Assembly (NCBI GenBank): GCA_934486785.1
Contig: CAKSQK010000004.1
Location: 155,247 to 219,246, forward strand
From: an uncultured Niabella sp.
GTDB taxonomy: Bacteria > Bacteroidota > Bacteroidia > Chitinophagales > Chitinophagaceae
DNA: 64,000 bases
Reading direction: 5' to 3'
Made by a program: the position numbers and the translations under genes
Shown: piece by piece, positions 26,904 to 36,153 of the stretch
How positions within the stretch are numbered: the stretch's first letter is position 1
Layout of the letters: each line of letters opens with the position of its first letter
The notes under the pieces: model-generated
Seen by the model: only the letters and a program-made list of their open reading frames with translations
What the model was told of the DNA's origin: nothing
Databases searched by the model: none

Positions 26904-29498
26904 ATGAAACGAATTACATTGTTTGCTATAGCCATTGTGGCGCTCTTATCGTGCAGAAAAGATCCCGTTGCCGAAACGCCACAACCTGTTGATCCGCCTG
27001 TTACACAAGTGGAGCAGACGGGCCTTGCCACCACAAGCATTCATTTTCCAGGCGCTGATTCAACATTTACCATCAGTTTTGACCCGGCAAAAGGAAACGC
27101 GGCGCTTGCCGGGTTTTCAGGAGATGTTTACGCGCATATTGGCGCCATAACCAATTTGAGCAGCGGCCTGACAGACTGGAAGTACACGAAGGCCGCATGG
27201 GATGTGAATGATCCGGCCGCAAAAATGGTAAGGCAATCGAACGGTAAATATATTTTAACCATTAAGCCCCGCAGCTTTTTGAACGTTCCTGCCGGTGAAA
27301 CCATTTTGAAACTGGCGATGGTTTTTCGCAATGCCAATGGCTCCATTGTTGGCCGTAATAATGATGGCTCCGATATCTTCATTCCACTTTACAACAACAG
27401 TTCTCTAAACGTCCGGCTTGTTGAACCGGAAATGCATCCCACTTTTGACCCCAAACCGGCCTTGGCGCTTACAACGGTGGGACAGGAAATTACGGTTACC
27501 GGCGTTGCCTCTCAAAAAGCCAACCTAAGCCTTATGCTTAACGGAACTCCCTTTGCTACTGCTGCCAACAGCACGCAGGTTACGGGTAAAGCCAAGATCA
27601 CTGCCGGTGGCTTACAAACAATTAAAGTGATTGCGAATAACACCGTAGAAAACACTATTAGTTTTTTAACCGGCGGCGCTGCAGTAATTGAAGCCCTGCC
27701 GGCTGGCGCAAAGCCCGGTGTAACTTTTATCAACAGCGGCACTTCGGCCATTTTTGCCTTATATGCCCCGGGCAAGCAGTTTGTAAATGTGATTGGCGAT
27801 TTTAATAACTGGACTGCCGACCGCTTTATGAAAAAAACGCCAGACGGCAACATCTGGTGGATTCAAATTGACCAGTTAAACCCAAACACAGAATACGCGT
27901 ATCAATACCTGGTGGATGGCGTGTTGAAAATTGCCGATCCTTACAGCGAAAAGGTTTTAGACCCTGATAACGATCAATACATAAAATTGTCTGCCAATAA
28001 CTGGGATTTTGGCAATTACCCCTCAGGGAAAACAACAGGTATCGTGAGCATGATGAAGGCAAATACTACTGTATATAATTGGCGCTACAATGCTTTTACA
28101 AGGCCCGCAAAATCTGACCTTGTGATCTATGAGCTTCACCTGCGCGATTTTCTTGCTGCCAACAATTTTAAAACGCTTACCGACACGATCAATTACCTGG
28201 CAAGGCTTGGCGTGAATGCCGTGGAGCTGATGCCCGTTAACGAATTTGAAGGCAATTCAAGCTGGGGATACAATCCATCATTTTACTTTGCGCCAGATAA
28301 ATTTTATGGCAGCAAGGCAGACCTGCAACGCTTTATTGATGAATGCCATGGTAAAGGCATTGCCGTGATTTTAGACATGGTGCTCAATCATTCGTTTGGC
28401 CAAAACCCCATGGTACAGCTTTACTTTGACGGAACAAAACCCGTGAACAGTCCCTGGTTCAATGCCACCCCTACCCACCCTTTCAACGTGGGTTATGATT
28501 TTAACCACGAAAGCCCGCATACACGGCAGTTTGTAAAAGACGTGATCAGATTCTGGATGCAGGAGTATAAAGTGGATGGTTTTCGCTTTGATCTTTCCAA
28601 AGGATTTACGCAAACCAATTCAGGCTCGAACGTAGATGCATGGAGCAAAAAAGATGACAGCAGGATCAACATCTGGAAAGATTATAACAATTATATCAAA
28701 CAGATAGACGCCAATAATTTTTACGTGATCCTTGAACATTTTGCTGAAGATGCAGAAGAACAAATTCTTGCATCTGAAGGCATGATGCTGTGGAACAACC
28801 TCAACCATTCTTTTAACGAAGCCTCCATGGGATGGCTGAAAGACAACAATAACAATTACGGCCAGTCGGATTTTAAAAGGGGCATTTACACACAGCATGG
28901 CTTTTCTTCAGCAGACTACCTGGTATCGTATATGGAAAGCCACGATGAAGAAAGAATGATGTTTAAAAACATTTCTTATGGAAATACATCGGGCAGCTAT
29001 AACATTAAAGACCTTGCTACGGCCTTAAAGCGGCAGGAAATGAGCGCCGCGTTTTTATTTGCTATGCCCGGGCCTAAAATGCTGTGGCAATTTGGCGAGC
29101 TGGGATATGAAATATCAATAGATCAAAACGGCCGTACGGGTGAAAAGCCCTTACTATGGCAATACAATGCACAGCCGGCAAGGGTTGCACTACGAAATGC
29201 TTTTGCAAAATTCATCAATCTGAAAAAGAAAAATCCTGTTTACAGAACTACCAATCTTACATATGATTTCTTAGGCGCTGTAAAATATATTAAACTTACA
29301 CAAGGCGCTACTACCGTGGTTGTGGTGGGTAATTTTGACGTGATAAGCCAGCAGGCAAACATTAATTTTGGTACGGGCGGCAACTGGTACAAGGTAATGG
29401 AAAACAACCAGGAGATGAACCTTACAGGCACTGCATACACAAAAACCCTGCAGCCGGGCGAGTATCAAATTTATTCCACAACAATTCTTGCAGAATAG
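26904..29498 (+). CDS. GH13 alpha-amylase family lipoprotein
   Basis: 864-residue lipoprotein (lipobox LLSCRK, Cys17). N-terminal beta-sandwich resembling DUF4961 (about 40-170: SFLNVPAGETILKLAMVFRN), an Ig-like segment, a CBM48/E-set domain (about 275-360: VNVIGDFNNW, YAYQYLVDG), then the GH13 barrel. The four conserved regions are present: DMVLNH (491), DGFRFDLS with nucleophile Asp563, VILEHFAED with acid/base Glu611, and ESHDEE with Asp681. It should cut alpha-glucan (starch- or glycogen-like) at the cell surface. SusC/SusD partners are not nearby. Controlled by a promoter with an operator-like palindrome. Confidence 0.93.
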   Translation: MKRITLFAIAIVALLSCRKDPVAETPQPVDPPVTQVEQTGLATTSIHFPGADSTFTISFDPAKGNAALAGFSGDVYAHIGAITNLSSGLTDWKYTKAAWDVNDPAAKMVRQSNGKYILTIKPRSFLNVPAGETILKLAMVFRNANGSIVGRNNDGSDIFIPLYNNSSLNVRLVEPEMHPTFDPKPALALTTVGQEITVTGVASQKANLSLMLNGTPFATAANSTQVTGKAKITAGGLQTIKVIANNTVENTISFLTGGAAVIEALPAGAKPGVTFINSGTSAIFALYAPGKQFVNVIGDFNNWTADRFMKKTPDGNIWWIQIDQLNPNTEYAYQYLVDGVLKIADPYSEKVLDPDNDQYIKLSANNWDFGNYPSGKTTGIVSMMKANTTVYNWRYNAFTRPAKSDLVIYELHLRDFLAANNFKTLTDTINYLARLGVNAVELMPVNEFEGNSSWGYNPSFYFAPDKFYGSKADLQRFIDECHGKGIAVILDMVLNHSFGQNPMVQLYFDGTKPVNSPWFNATPTHPFNVGYDFNHESPHTRQFVKDVIRFWMQEYKVDGFRFDLSKGFTQTNSGSNVDAWSKKDDSRINIWKDYNNYIKQIDANNFYVILEHFAEDAEEQILASEGMMLWNNLNHSFNEASMGWLKDNNNNYGQSDFKRGIYTQHGFSSADYLVSYMESHDEERMMFKNISYGNTSGSYNIKDLATALKRQEMSAAFLFAMPGPKMLWQFGELGYEISIDQNGRTGEKPLLWQYNAQPARVALRNAFAKFINLKKKNPVYRTTNLTYDFLGAVKYIKLTQGATTVVVVGNFDVISQQANINFGTGGNWYKVMENNQEMNLTGTAYTKTLQPGEYQIYSTTILAE

Positions 29499-29550
29499 TT
29501 TTCTTGTGCAAATATTAAATTGTTTATTTTCGGTAAAACACATTTCTGAC

Positions 29551-29769
29551 ATGAAAACCTTAGCAAGAATTACAGCCATACTCGCCGGCATCATTGCGCT
29601 GATCGCGTTCATTCCACTGCTCGGCTGGATGTATTGGCTGATCATACCGCTGGCCGTGATCGCATTGATCTTTTCCTATCTCGGGCATTCAAGAGGCGGT
29701 AAGATCGTAGCTGTTATCGTCATCATCATTGGCATCATCAGGCTATCCCTCGGTGGCGGCTTTATTTAA
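29551..29769 (+). CDS. Small two-helix membrane protein
   Basis: 72 residues from the ATG at 29551, chosen over an earlier in-frame ATG that overlaps the amylase stop, because the protein then begins with a normal short basic stretch (MKTLARIT). Two hydrophobic helices (about 8-44, broken at LLGWMYW, and 50-72), with a short loop LGHSRGGK between them. It looks like a DUF4190-type small membrane protein. Function unknown. Confidence 0.6.
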   Translation: MKTLARITAILAGIIALIAFIPLLGWMYWLIIPLAVIALIFSYLGHSRGGKIVAVIVIIIGIIRLSLGGGFI

Positions 29770-29838
29770 AAGCACCTCTTTTTCGTCACCGGCAATGCCT
29801 GCGCAATTTTATTTTCTAAAAAAAATCATCCAACCTTA

Positions 29839-30708
29839 ATGAAAAAAAGTATTTTTTTATTCAGTCTTGTGCTGTTCGGTTTTTTAGCACCTGCACAAAA
29901 AGGCAACAGCAATCATTCCCTGCTATGGAAGATATCCGGTAAAGATCTAAAAACGCCTTCTTACCTGTTTGGCACCATTCACATGATATGCCCTGATCAA
30001 TATTTTTGGACAGACACCATGAAAAGCGCGTTCAGCAATACCAAAGCCCTGTACCTGGAACTGCCTATGGCTGATGACGATTTTCAACAGCAGATGCTGC
30101 AGCACCTTATGCTTACAGACGGGCGAGAGCTGAAAGATTTTTTTAAGGAAAGCCAGTACAATAAACTGGACCTGTTTTTTAAAGACAGCCTGAATATGCC
30201 CCTGGCCATGCTGCAAAAAATGAAGCCGTTCGGCATGATGTCTTTAATTTATTTAAAACATATAGACTGCAATGGCCAACTGCCCATTGCATATGAAGAG
30301 CGCTTGTTGAATTTTGCAAAAGAACAGAATATGCCGGTGAAAGGCCTTGAAACCATAAAAGACCAGATGGACATTTTTGACCGCATGCCTAATGATTCCA
30401 TTGCTAAGATGGTGATGTCATCAATTGAGGATATGGCCAAAAACCGCGATGCTTTTAATGAAATGATGAAAGCCTACCGTCAACAAAACATTGACAAACT
30501 TCATGATCTAACTGTCAATGCTCCTGATTTTGCCTCAAAGTTAGATGAGATGCTTTACCAGCGCAATGCAAAATGGATACCACGTATGATTGCGGCCGCA
30601 CAGGAACAACCTACATTTTTCGGCGTTGGCGCCGGGCATTTACCAGGCGGCAAAGGCCTGATTCAACTTTTGCGCAATCAGGGTTATACGGTAACTCCGG
30701 TAAAATAG
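29839..30708 (+). CDS. TraB/GumN family secreted protein
   Basis: 289 residues with a signal peptide (about 1-19, ending APAQ). The TraB/GumN core shows LLWKISGKDLKTPSYLFGTIHM (about 28-49; the GTxH motif), an acidic helix, then PMADDDF, the second glutamate-containing block AYEERLLNFAKEQNMPVKGLE (near 153) and the C-terminal FFGVGAGHLPGGKGLIQLLR, again with the G-x-H motif. The fold belongs to the EreA/ChaN/TIKI clan with proposed metal-dependent peptidase activity. It is probably periplasmic. It is convergent with the SPFH gene; the stops abut. Confidence 0.85.
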   Translation: MKKSIFLFSLVLFGFLAPAQKGNSNHSLLWKISGKDLKTPSYLFGTIHMICPDQYFWTDTMKSAFSNTKALYLELPMADDDFQQQMLQHLMLTDGRELKDFFKESQYNKLDLFFKDSLNMPLAMLQKMKPFGMMSLIYLKHIDCNGQLPIAYEERLLNFAKEQNMPVKGLETIKDQMDIFDRMPNDSIAKMVMSSIEDMAKNRDAFNEMMKAYRQQNIDKLHDLTVNAPDFASKLDEMLYQRNAKWIPRMIAAAQEQPTFFGVGAGHLPGGKGLIQLLRNQGYTVTPVK

Positions 30709-31701
30709 TTACTCGCCGCGGTGTGGGTCTTCGCTATAATCAGTTGCCGGCGGCGTTCTGTACTGGTTTTGTTGTTGCGATTCTTTATGTTGATTTTGCA
30801 GTTCAATTCCTATTTTGTTGGCAGCGGTAAACGAGGTTACCATGTTGTTGAGCATATCTCCTGCCGCGCTTGGCGAGTTCGGCAATAAGATCAGGTTGGA
30901 TTTGTTGGTGGTTCCAATCGCCTGTAAGGTATCGTAGTGCTGGGTTACCACAATCAGCGCTGATGCTTCCTGTGAGTTGATGCCCACTTTGTTCAATACA
31001 TTCACAGACTCTTCCAATCCTCTTGCGATCTCGCGGCGCTGGTCTGCAATACCCTGCCCCTGCAGTCGTTTGCTTTCTGCCTCGGCTTTTGCTTTTTCCA
31101 CAATGAGGATGCGTTGCGCATCACCCTGGTATTGCGCAGCCACTTTATCTCTTTCTGCAGCGTTGATGCGGTTCATCGCGTGCTTCACCTGCTCATCAGG
31201 ATCAATATCTGTAACCAGTGTTTTAATAATATCATAACCATACTCATTCATCGCTTCCTGCAGTTCAGATTTTACTGCTATGGCAATGTCGTCTTTCTTT
31301 TCAAATACATCATCAAGCCTCAGCTTGGGCACTTCGGCACGTACCACGTCAAATACATACGATGTGATCTGCGAGTAGGGATTATCAAGTTTATAAAAAG
31401 CTTCAAACACTTTTTCTTTTATCACCACGTATTGCACCGATACTTTGATCTTTACAAACACATCATCTTTTGTTTTGGTTTCCACCATCACATCCAGTTG
31501 CTGAATTTTTAATGAAAGTCGGCCCGCAATAGTATCAATAAATGGTATTTTAACCTGGAAGCCCGCGCCTCTTACGCCCTGGAATTTTCCAAGCCTTTCC
31601 ACAATAACCGAGCTTTGCTGTTTAACAATAAAAAAGGCACCCATCAGGGCTAATAAAAGAATACCAAGCAGGATGTAGGTAATTAAATTTCCGGCGAACA
31701 T
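30709..31701 (-). CDS. SPFH/band 7 (stomatin, QmcA-like) membrane protein
   Basis: 330 residues. One N-terminal helix (about 7-27), then the SPFH domain (about 30-190: SSVIVERLGKFQGVRGAGFQ, DVMVETKTKDDVFVKI, ALNRI-like helix) and a long Ala/Glu-rich coiled-coil region (AAERDKVAAQYQGDAQRI, AKAEAESKRLQGQGIADQRR) followed by SGEASALIVVTQHYDT-like sequence. This is the paraslipin/QmcA pattern; these proteins form large oligomers at membranes and help organise protein quality control. No NfeD partner is next to it. Divergent from rtcB with 137 bases between starts. Confidence 0.9.
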   Translation of the reverse strand: MFAGNLITYILLGILLLALMGAFFIVKQQSSVIVERLGKFQGVRGAGFQVKIPFIDTIAGRLSLKIQQLDVMVETKTKDDVFVKIKVSVQYVVIKEKVFEAFYKLDNPYSQITSYVFDVVRAEVPKLRLDDVFEKKDDIAIAVKSELQEAMNEYGYDIIKTLVTDIDPDEQVKHAMNRINAAERDKVAAQYQGDAQRILIVEKAKAEAESKRLQGQGIADQRREIARGLEESVNVLNKVGINSQEASALIVVTQHYDTLQAIGTTNKSNLILLPNSPSAAGDMLNNMVTSFTAANKIGIELQNQHKESQQQNQYRTPPATDYSEDPHRGE

Positions 31702-31838
31702 AACATGAGTTTAAAATGAAAAAATAAAAGTAGTCAGATATGGTAAAAATACGGTTCTTATCACACAATCTATAACGCATAGCGCATAAAAAAGTTGGTA
31801 TTGGCGATAAACATTTACAATTAACAATTAACATTTCC

Positions 31839-33341
31839 ATGAACCATCAACCACCGCAAAAAACCATATCTTTAAAACAAACCTTTAATTTGGGCAAATT
31901 AAACATAACAGGAAAGGAATTACGATCCATAGGCTATCCGCAGGGCCCGGTCATTAGCGTGGCCATGAACACCATGCACCAGCATTACAAGCACATGCCC
32001 AAAAAGGAGGCATTGGATCTTTTAATAAAAATTTTAAATGCACCTGAAAACTACCTGGAAGATGAAGTGCTGGGAAAGATAGCTGAAAAACTTGCGCCTA
32101 AAACGCCCGATCCTGCAGAGCAGGAACTTTCACTGAACCAGAGCGGCATCCCGTTCAATATTTTTGGGCGCGAGCATATTGATGAAGGCGCGATGCAACA
32201 GATGTACACGGCAGCAAAACTGCCCATTGCCGTAGCCGGCGCATTAATGCCCGATGCGCACCAGGGCTATGGCTTGCCAATTGGTGGCGTGCTGGCTACT
32301 GAAAACGCCGTGATCCCTTACGGCGTGGGCGTAGATATTGGCTGCCGCATGTGCCTAAGCATTTACGATATTGATCCCAAAGAACTGGCAACGCGTGAAG
32401 ATGATTTTGTTCGCGCGATCAACGAAGCCACGCTCTTTGGCAGCGGCGCACAGTTTGCTTCAGCCACAGATCATGAAGTGATGGAGCACGAGGCTTTTCA
32501 GCAACTGCCGCTGCTGCGCGGCTTGCATGGCCGGGCATGGAAGCAACTGGGCACCAGTGGCAGCGGTAATCACTTTGTGGAGTTTGGTATTGTTGAAATT
32601 GCAGAAAGAGATGAGGTGCTGCATGTAGAACCCGGCTCTTACGTAGGGCTGCTCTCCCACTCCGGCAGCCGCGCATTAGGCGCAAACATTGCCAATCATT
32701 ATACAAAACTTGCTATTGACAAACGCCGCCTGCCGCAGGAAGCTATAAACCTTGCCTGGCTTGGCCTTGATGAAGCAGAAGGCCAGGAGTATTGGCTGGC
32801 CATGAACCTTGCCGGCGATTATGCATCTGCCTGTCACCACGTGATACATGAAAAAATTGCAGGGCAACTGGGCCGCCAGCCACTCAGGATGGTGGAGAAC
32901 CATCACAATTTTGCGTGGAAGGAAATGTATGAAGGCAAAGAAGTGATCGTGCACCGCAAGGGCGCCACGCCTGCAGGTAAAAATGTGCTGGGCATCATTC
33001 CCGGCAGTATGACGGCGCCGGGCTTTATTGTAAAAGGGCGTGGGCTGGAAGCATCTGTCAACTCAGCCTCGCACGGCGCAGGCAGGCAAATGAGCCGCAG
33101 CAAGGCGCTTGAAAAAATTACCCAAAAGGCATTGAAAGAAGAACTGGAAAGAAAAGGCGTAAGGCTCATCAGCGCAGGACTGGATGAAGCGCCTTTTGCT
33201 TATAAGGATATTGAAATGGTAATGAAAAGCCAGCGCGCGCTGGTAGATGCGGTGGGCAGGTTTACGCCCAAAATCGTAAAAATGGCAGGCGCTGAAATAA
33301 AGCCTTGGCAAAAAAAGAAAGGCAGGCTGCCGGAAGAATAA
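31839..33341 (+). CDS. rtcB: RtcB family RNA ligase with N-terminal extension
   Basis: 500 residues against about 400 for the E. coli enzyme. Residues 1-95 form an extra helical domain (LGKLNITGKELRSIGYPQG, HYKHMPKKEALDLLIKIL). The RtcB catalytic core follows with metal and GTP-binding motifs: GVGVDIGCRM, GTSGSGNHFVEFG, LSHSGSRALGANIANHY, ENHHNFAWKE, IPGSMTAPGFIVKGRG and SHGAGRQMSRSKA, whose His is the guanylated residue. RtcB joins 2',3'-cyclic-phosphate or 3'-phosphate RNA ends to 5'-OH ends, in RNA repair. No archease or rtcA is next to it. The same extension is, as I recall, common in Bacteroidota homologues. Confidence 0.93.
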   Translation: MNHQPPQKTISLKQTFNLGKLNITGKELRSIGYPQGPVISVAMNTMHQHYKHMPKKEALDLLIKILNAPENYLEDEVLGKIAEKLAPKTPDPAEQELSLNQSGIPFNIFGREHIDEGAMQQMYTAAKLPIAVAGALMPDAHQGYGLPIGGVLATENAVIPYGVGVDIGCRMCLSIYDIDPKELATREDDFVRAINEATLFGSGAQFASATDHEVMEHEAFQQLPLLRGLHGRAWKQLGTSGSGNHFVEFGIVEIAERDEVLHVEPGSYVGLLSHSGSRALGANIANHYTKLAIDKRRLPQEAINLAWLGLDEAEGQEYWLAMNLAGDYASACHHVIHEKIAGQLGRQPLRMVENHHNFAWKEMYEGKEVIVHRKGATPAGKNVLGIIPGSMTAPGFIVKGRGLEASVNSASHGAGRQMSRSKALEKITQKALKEELERKGVRLISAGLDEAPFAYKDIEMVMKSQRALVDAVGRFTPKIVKMAGAEIKPWQKKKGRLPEE

Positions 33342-33405
33342 CATCCTCATAAATAAATCATTTTATAACCGCCTTCGGGCATTAATTCATTAAAAAAAAT
33401 CAACA

Positions 33406-34509
33406 ATGGATCGCCGAAACTTTCTCCAGCAAATTACAGCTGCCACACTGGCTACTGCAGTTACTTCAAACGTAATGTCTCAGCCCGTAACAAAAACAAA
33501 AGACGATATGCTTTGGGCTATACTTATACACCTTAGTTATAACATGTGGGTGGATTATACACCCGAACAATACCAGCACCCTTACGACGAAACCAAAATA
33601 AAAACAAGCAGGGACGCTATGTTATGGGCAATGCAGTACCATCCTTTTCTTACATGCGATAAAAAAATATGGGATAATATTATCAATCAAGCTGCCAGTT
33701 CTGGTTTAAATACGGTAATTATTGACCTGGGTGATGGCGTTCAGTACCAAAGCCACCCCGAAATTGCAGTTGAAAATGCATGGACGGTAACACAACTTAA
33801 AACCGAACTGGCTAAGATAAAAAAGATGGGCCTGGAGCCTGTTCCCAAACTCAATTTTTCTACCGGCCATAAAGCATGGCTGGGGCCGTATCAGCGTATG
33901 ATCGGTACTAAAAAATATTATGAAGTATGCAAAAACCTTATTAATGAAGTATGCGATATTTTTGACAATCCCCGCTATTTTCATATCGGCATGGACGAAG
34001 AGAACCCTGAAAATCAGATGACCCATCAATATATGGTAGTGCGGCAAAAAGACTTGTGGTGGCACGACTTTTATTACCTTGTTGATCTTGTAGAAAAAAG
34101 AAATGCACGCTCATGGATCTGGTCGGATCTTGCCTGGGATCATCCGGATGAATTTTTAAAAAAGATGCCCAAATCTGTTTTACAAAGCAACTGGTATTAT
34201 TACAGCAATTCATTGGAAAAAAGTGACCTGGAAAAAATGAACGAACCTGCACGCAGCCGTTACATCAAATATGTAAAACTTTACGAAAAGCTTCAGGAGC
34301 ATGGCTTTGACCAGGTTCCTACTGGCAGCAACCATTCAACCAATGGTAATATGGTGGGAACCGTGGACTATTGCAAAAAAATTATTGACCCTAAACATTT
34401 GAAAGGCTTTATGCAATCTGTTTGGCGGCCCACATTGCCTGCTAGTGAGCAATCACACTTGGATGCCGTGCAGCAATTAAAAGACGCGATGCATTTATTT
34501 TATAAATAG
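33406..34509 (+). CDS. Tat-exported TIM-barrel protein, possible glycoside hydrolase
   Basis: 367 residues. The N-terminus MDRRNFLQQITAATLA is a Tat signal (RR with hydrophobic stretch). The mature protein looks like a TIM barrel: an early strand NTVIIDLGDG (near residue 104), helix-strand repeats (IKKMGLEPVPKLNFST), then YFHIGMDEE (about 192-200), which resembles the HxGxDE catalytic motif of family 20 glycoside hydrolases, and later strands SWIWSDLAWD and SNWYYYSN. I do not recognise the exact family. Function as a sugar hydrolase is inference from the motif and fold pattern. Single gene behind rtcB. Confidence 0.65.
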   Translation: MDRRNFLQQITAATLATAVTSNVMSQPVTKTKDDMLWAILIHLSYNMWVDYTPEQYQHPYDETKIKTSRDAMLWAMQYHPFLTCDKKIWDNIINQAASSGLNTVIIDLGDGVQYQSHPEIAVENAWTVTQLKTELAKIKKMGLEPVPKLNFSTGHKAWLGPYQRMIGTKKYYEVCKNLINEVCDIFDNPRYFHIGMDEENPENQMTHQYMVVRQKDLWWHDFYYLVDLVEKRNARSWIWSDLAWDHPDEFLKKMPKSVLQSNWYYYSNSLEKSDLEKMNEPARSRYIKYVKLYEKLQEHGFDQVPTGSNHSTNGNMVGTVDYCKKIIDPKHLKGFMQSVWRPTLPASEQSHLDAVQQLKDAMHLFYK

Positions 34510-34536
34510 ATTTCCGAATATAAACCCTGCGCCTGC

Positions 34537-36096
34537 TTAATGAATGGTTATTGTTTGCACTTCAGGAATTTCTTTTAAAACCAGTTGTATGTGTTTGCGG
34601 CGAGCTTTGGGTTTGTACTCTTGTATCACTTCCAGTACATCGCGATCAATGTAAACGCTGTCGCTTCCATCAATGGTCACTACAGAGTATTCCGGTACTT
34701 TGTCAAGCAGTTCTTTAATTTTTCCTTTATTCAAAAAACTTACGTTGATGGCAAGGTCTATATAAAAATGTTTGATATTACCTTGTTTACTTTTTCTCAG
34801 TACATAACCGCCACGGTAAGTATGTTTCAATAAAAAATAAATGGCATAGATCACGCCAATCACTACGCCAATCAGCAGATCAGTAAACAATATGGCCAGC
34901 AGCGTTACTATAAAAGGCAAAAACTGTTCGCGCCCCTGCTTGTAAACCGTGTAGATCATTTTGGGTTTGGCCAAATTATAACCCGTGCGTATCAGTATTG
35001 CTGCAAGCACGCAATAAGGAATGTGGTTGACCAAGGGAACTGCAAACAATACCACCAGCAACAGCCAGATGCCATGCGTAATGGACGATAATTTTGTTCT
35101 GCCACCTGCCTCGGCGTTGGCAGAGCTGCGAACGATAACAGCGGTGATTGGCAGGCCACCCAGCAAGCCGCTCATAACGTTTCCCGTTCCCTGCGCCACC
35201 ATTTCACGGTTTTGCGGTGTAATGCGGTTGTAAGGGTCAAGCTTATCAATGGCTTCCACACTCAGCAAGGTTTCCAGGCTGGCGACAAATGCAATCACTA
35301 TACCGGTTTTCCAAATTGCCACGTTGCTGAAAATGGCTTTATAATCAGGAAACCGGATGCTTGAAAAAATACCTTCAGGAATATTGACGTACTGGTTGGG
35401 TCGCAATTGAAACGCAGGGATCCATTTTTCAAAAGCCATTGCCAGCACCATACCGGCAAGCACTACCACAAAAGAAGAAGGCAGAAAAGGAATGTGTTTT
35501 TTCAGGAATTTATTCCACAGAAACAAAACCAAGAATGAAACAATTACCAGTATAATGGCTGCCACTGAAGTCTTCTCATACAGGTCTGTTACGTTCTGGT
35601 AAATATGATCGAAAGTAATAATGTTGAATAAAACACCTTTGTAAAAATCAGGCTCATCATAACCAATCAGTAAAGGAATCTGGTTAGAAATAAGCATAAT
35701 GCCAATAGCAGCCAGCATACCTTTAATAACAGTTGACGGAATGAAGTGGGTGAAGCCAGCAAGCCTGAAAACACCAATGAGCAATTGAAAAACGCCTGCC
35801 AGTGAAACAGATAAAAGAAAAATTTCGAAAGAACCAAGCGAAGCAATGGCCGTGGCACAAATAGCAGTAAGCCCTGCCGCAGGACCGCTTACGCTCAATT
35901 CTGATTTACTGATAATGGGCACCACAATGCCGCCCACGATACCCGCTATGATGCCCGCAAACACTGGCGCGCCCGACGCCATAGAAATGCCTAAGCACAA
36001 AGGAAGCGCTACAAAAAATACGGTGATGCTCGCACGGAAATCGTGCTTAAAAAATGACAGGGTATAAAACCGTATCCTTCTTTTAGTCCATCTCAT
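34537..36096 (-). CDS. SulP family inorganic anion transporter
   Basis: 519 residues. SLC26/SulP transporter with about 12-14 membrane helices: FFVALPLCLGISMASGAP (helix 1 region, about 22-39), SGPAAGLTAI, the conserved block GLLGGLPITAVIVRSSAN (near residue 309) and a C-terminal STAS-like domain (about 440-519). The STAS region is short and divergent. Members move sulfate, bicarbonate or other anions with protons or sodium; substrate not resolved. No carbonic anhydrase gene next to it. Convergent with the Tat protein gene. Confidence 0.92.
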   Translation of the reverse strand: MRWTKRRIRFYTLSFFKHDFRASITVFFVALPLCLGISMASGAPVFAGIIAGIVGGIVVPIISKSELSVSGPAAGLTAICATAIASLGSFEIFLLSVSLAGVFQLLIGVFRLAGFTHFIPSTVIKGMLAAIGIMLISNQIPLLIGYDEPDFYKGVLFNIITFDHIYQNVTDLYEKTSVAAIILVIVSFLVLFLWNKFLKKHIPFLPSSFVVVLAGMVLAMAFEKWIPAFQLRPNQYVNIPEGIFSSIRFPDYKAIFSNVAIWKTGIVIAFVASLETLLSVEAIDKLDPYNRITPQNREMVAQGTGNVMSGLLGGLPITAVIVRSSANAEAGGRTKLSSITHGIWLLLVVLFAVPLVNHIPYCVLAAILIRTGYNLAKPKMIYTVYKQGREQFLPFIVTLLAILFTDLLIGVVIGVIYAIYFLLKHTYRGGYVLRKSKQGNIKHFYIDLAINVSFLNKGKIKELLDKVPEYSVVTIDGSDSVYIDRDVLEVIQEYKPKARRKHIQLVLKEIPEVQTITIH

Positions 36097-36153
36097 AGCA
36101 CCGCAAAGGTCGTTCTTTTTTTAATGAAGACCATGAGCGCTGCGCGAAGCCGG

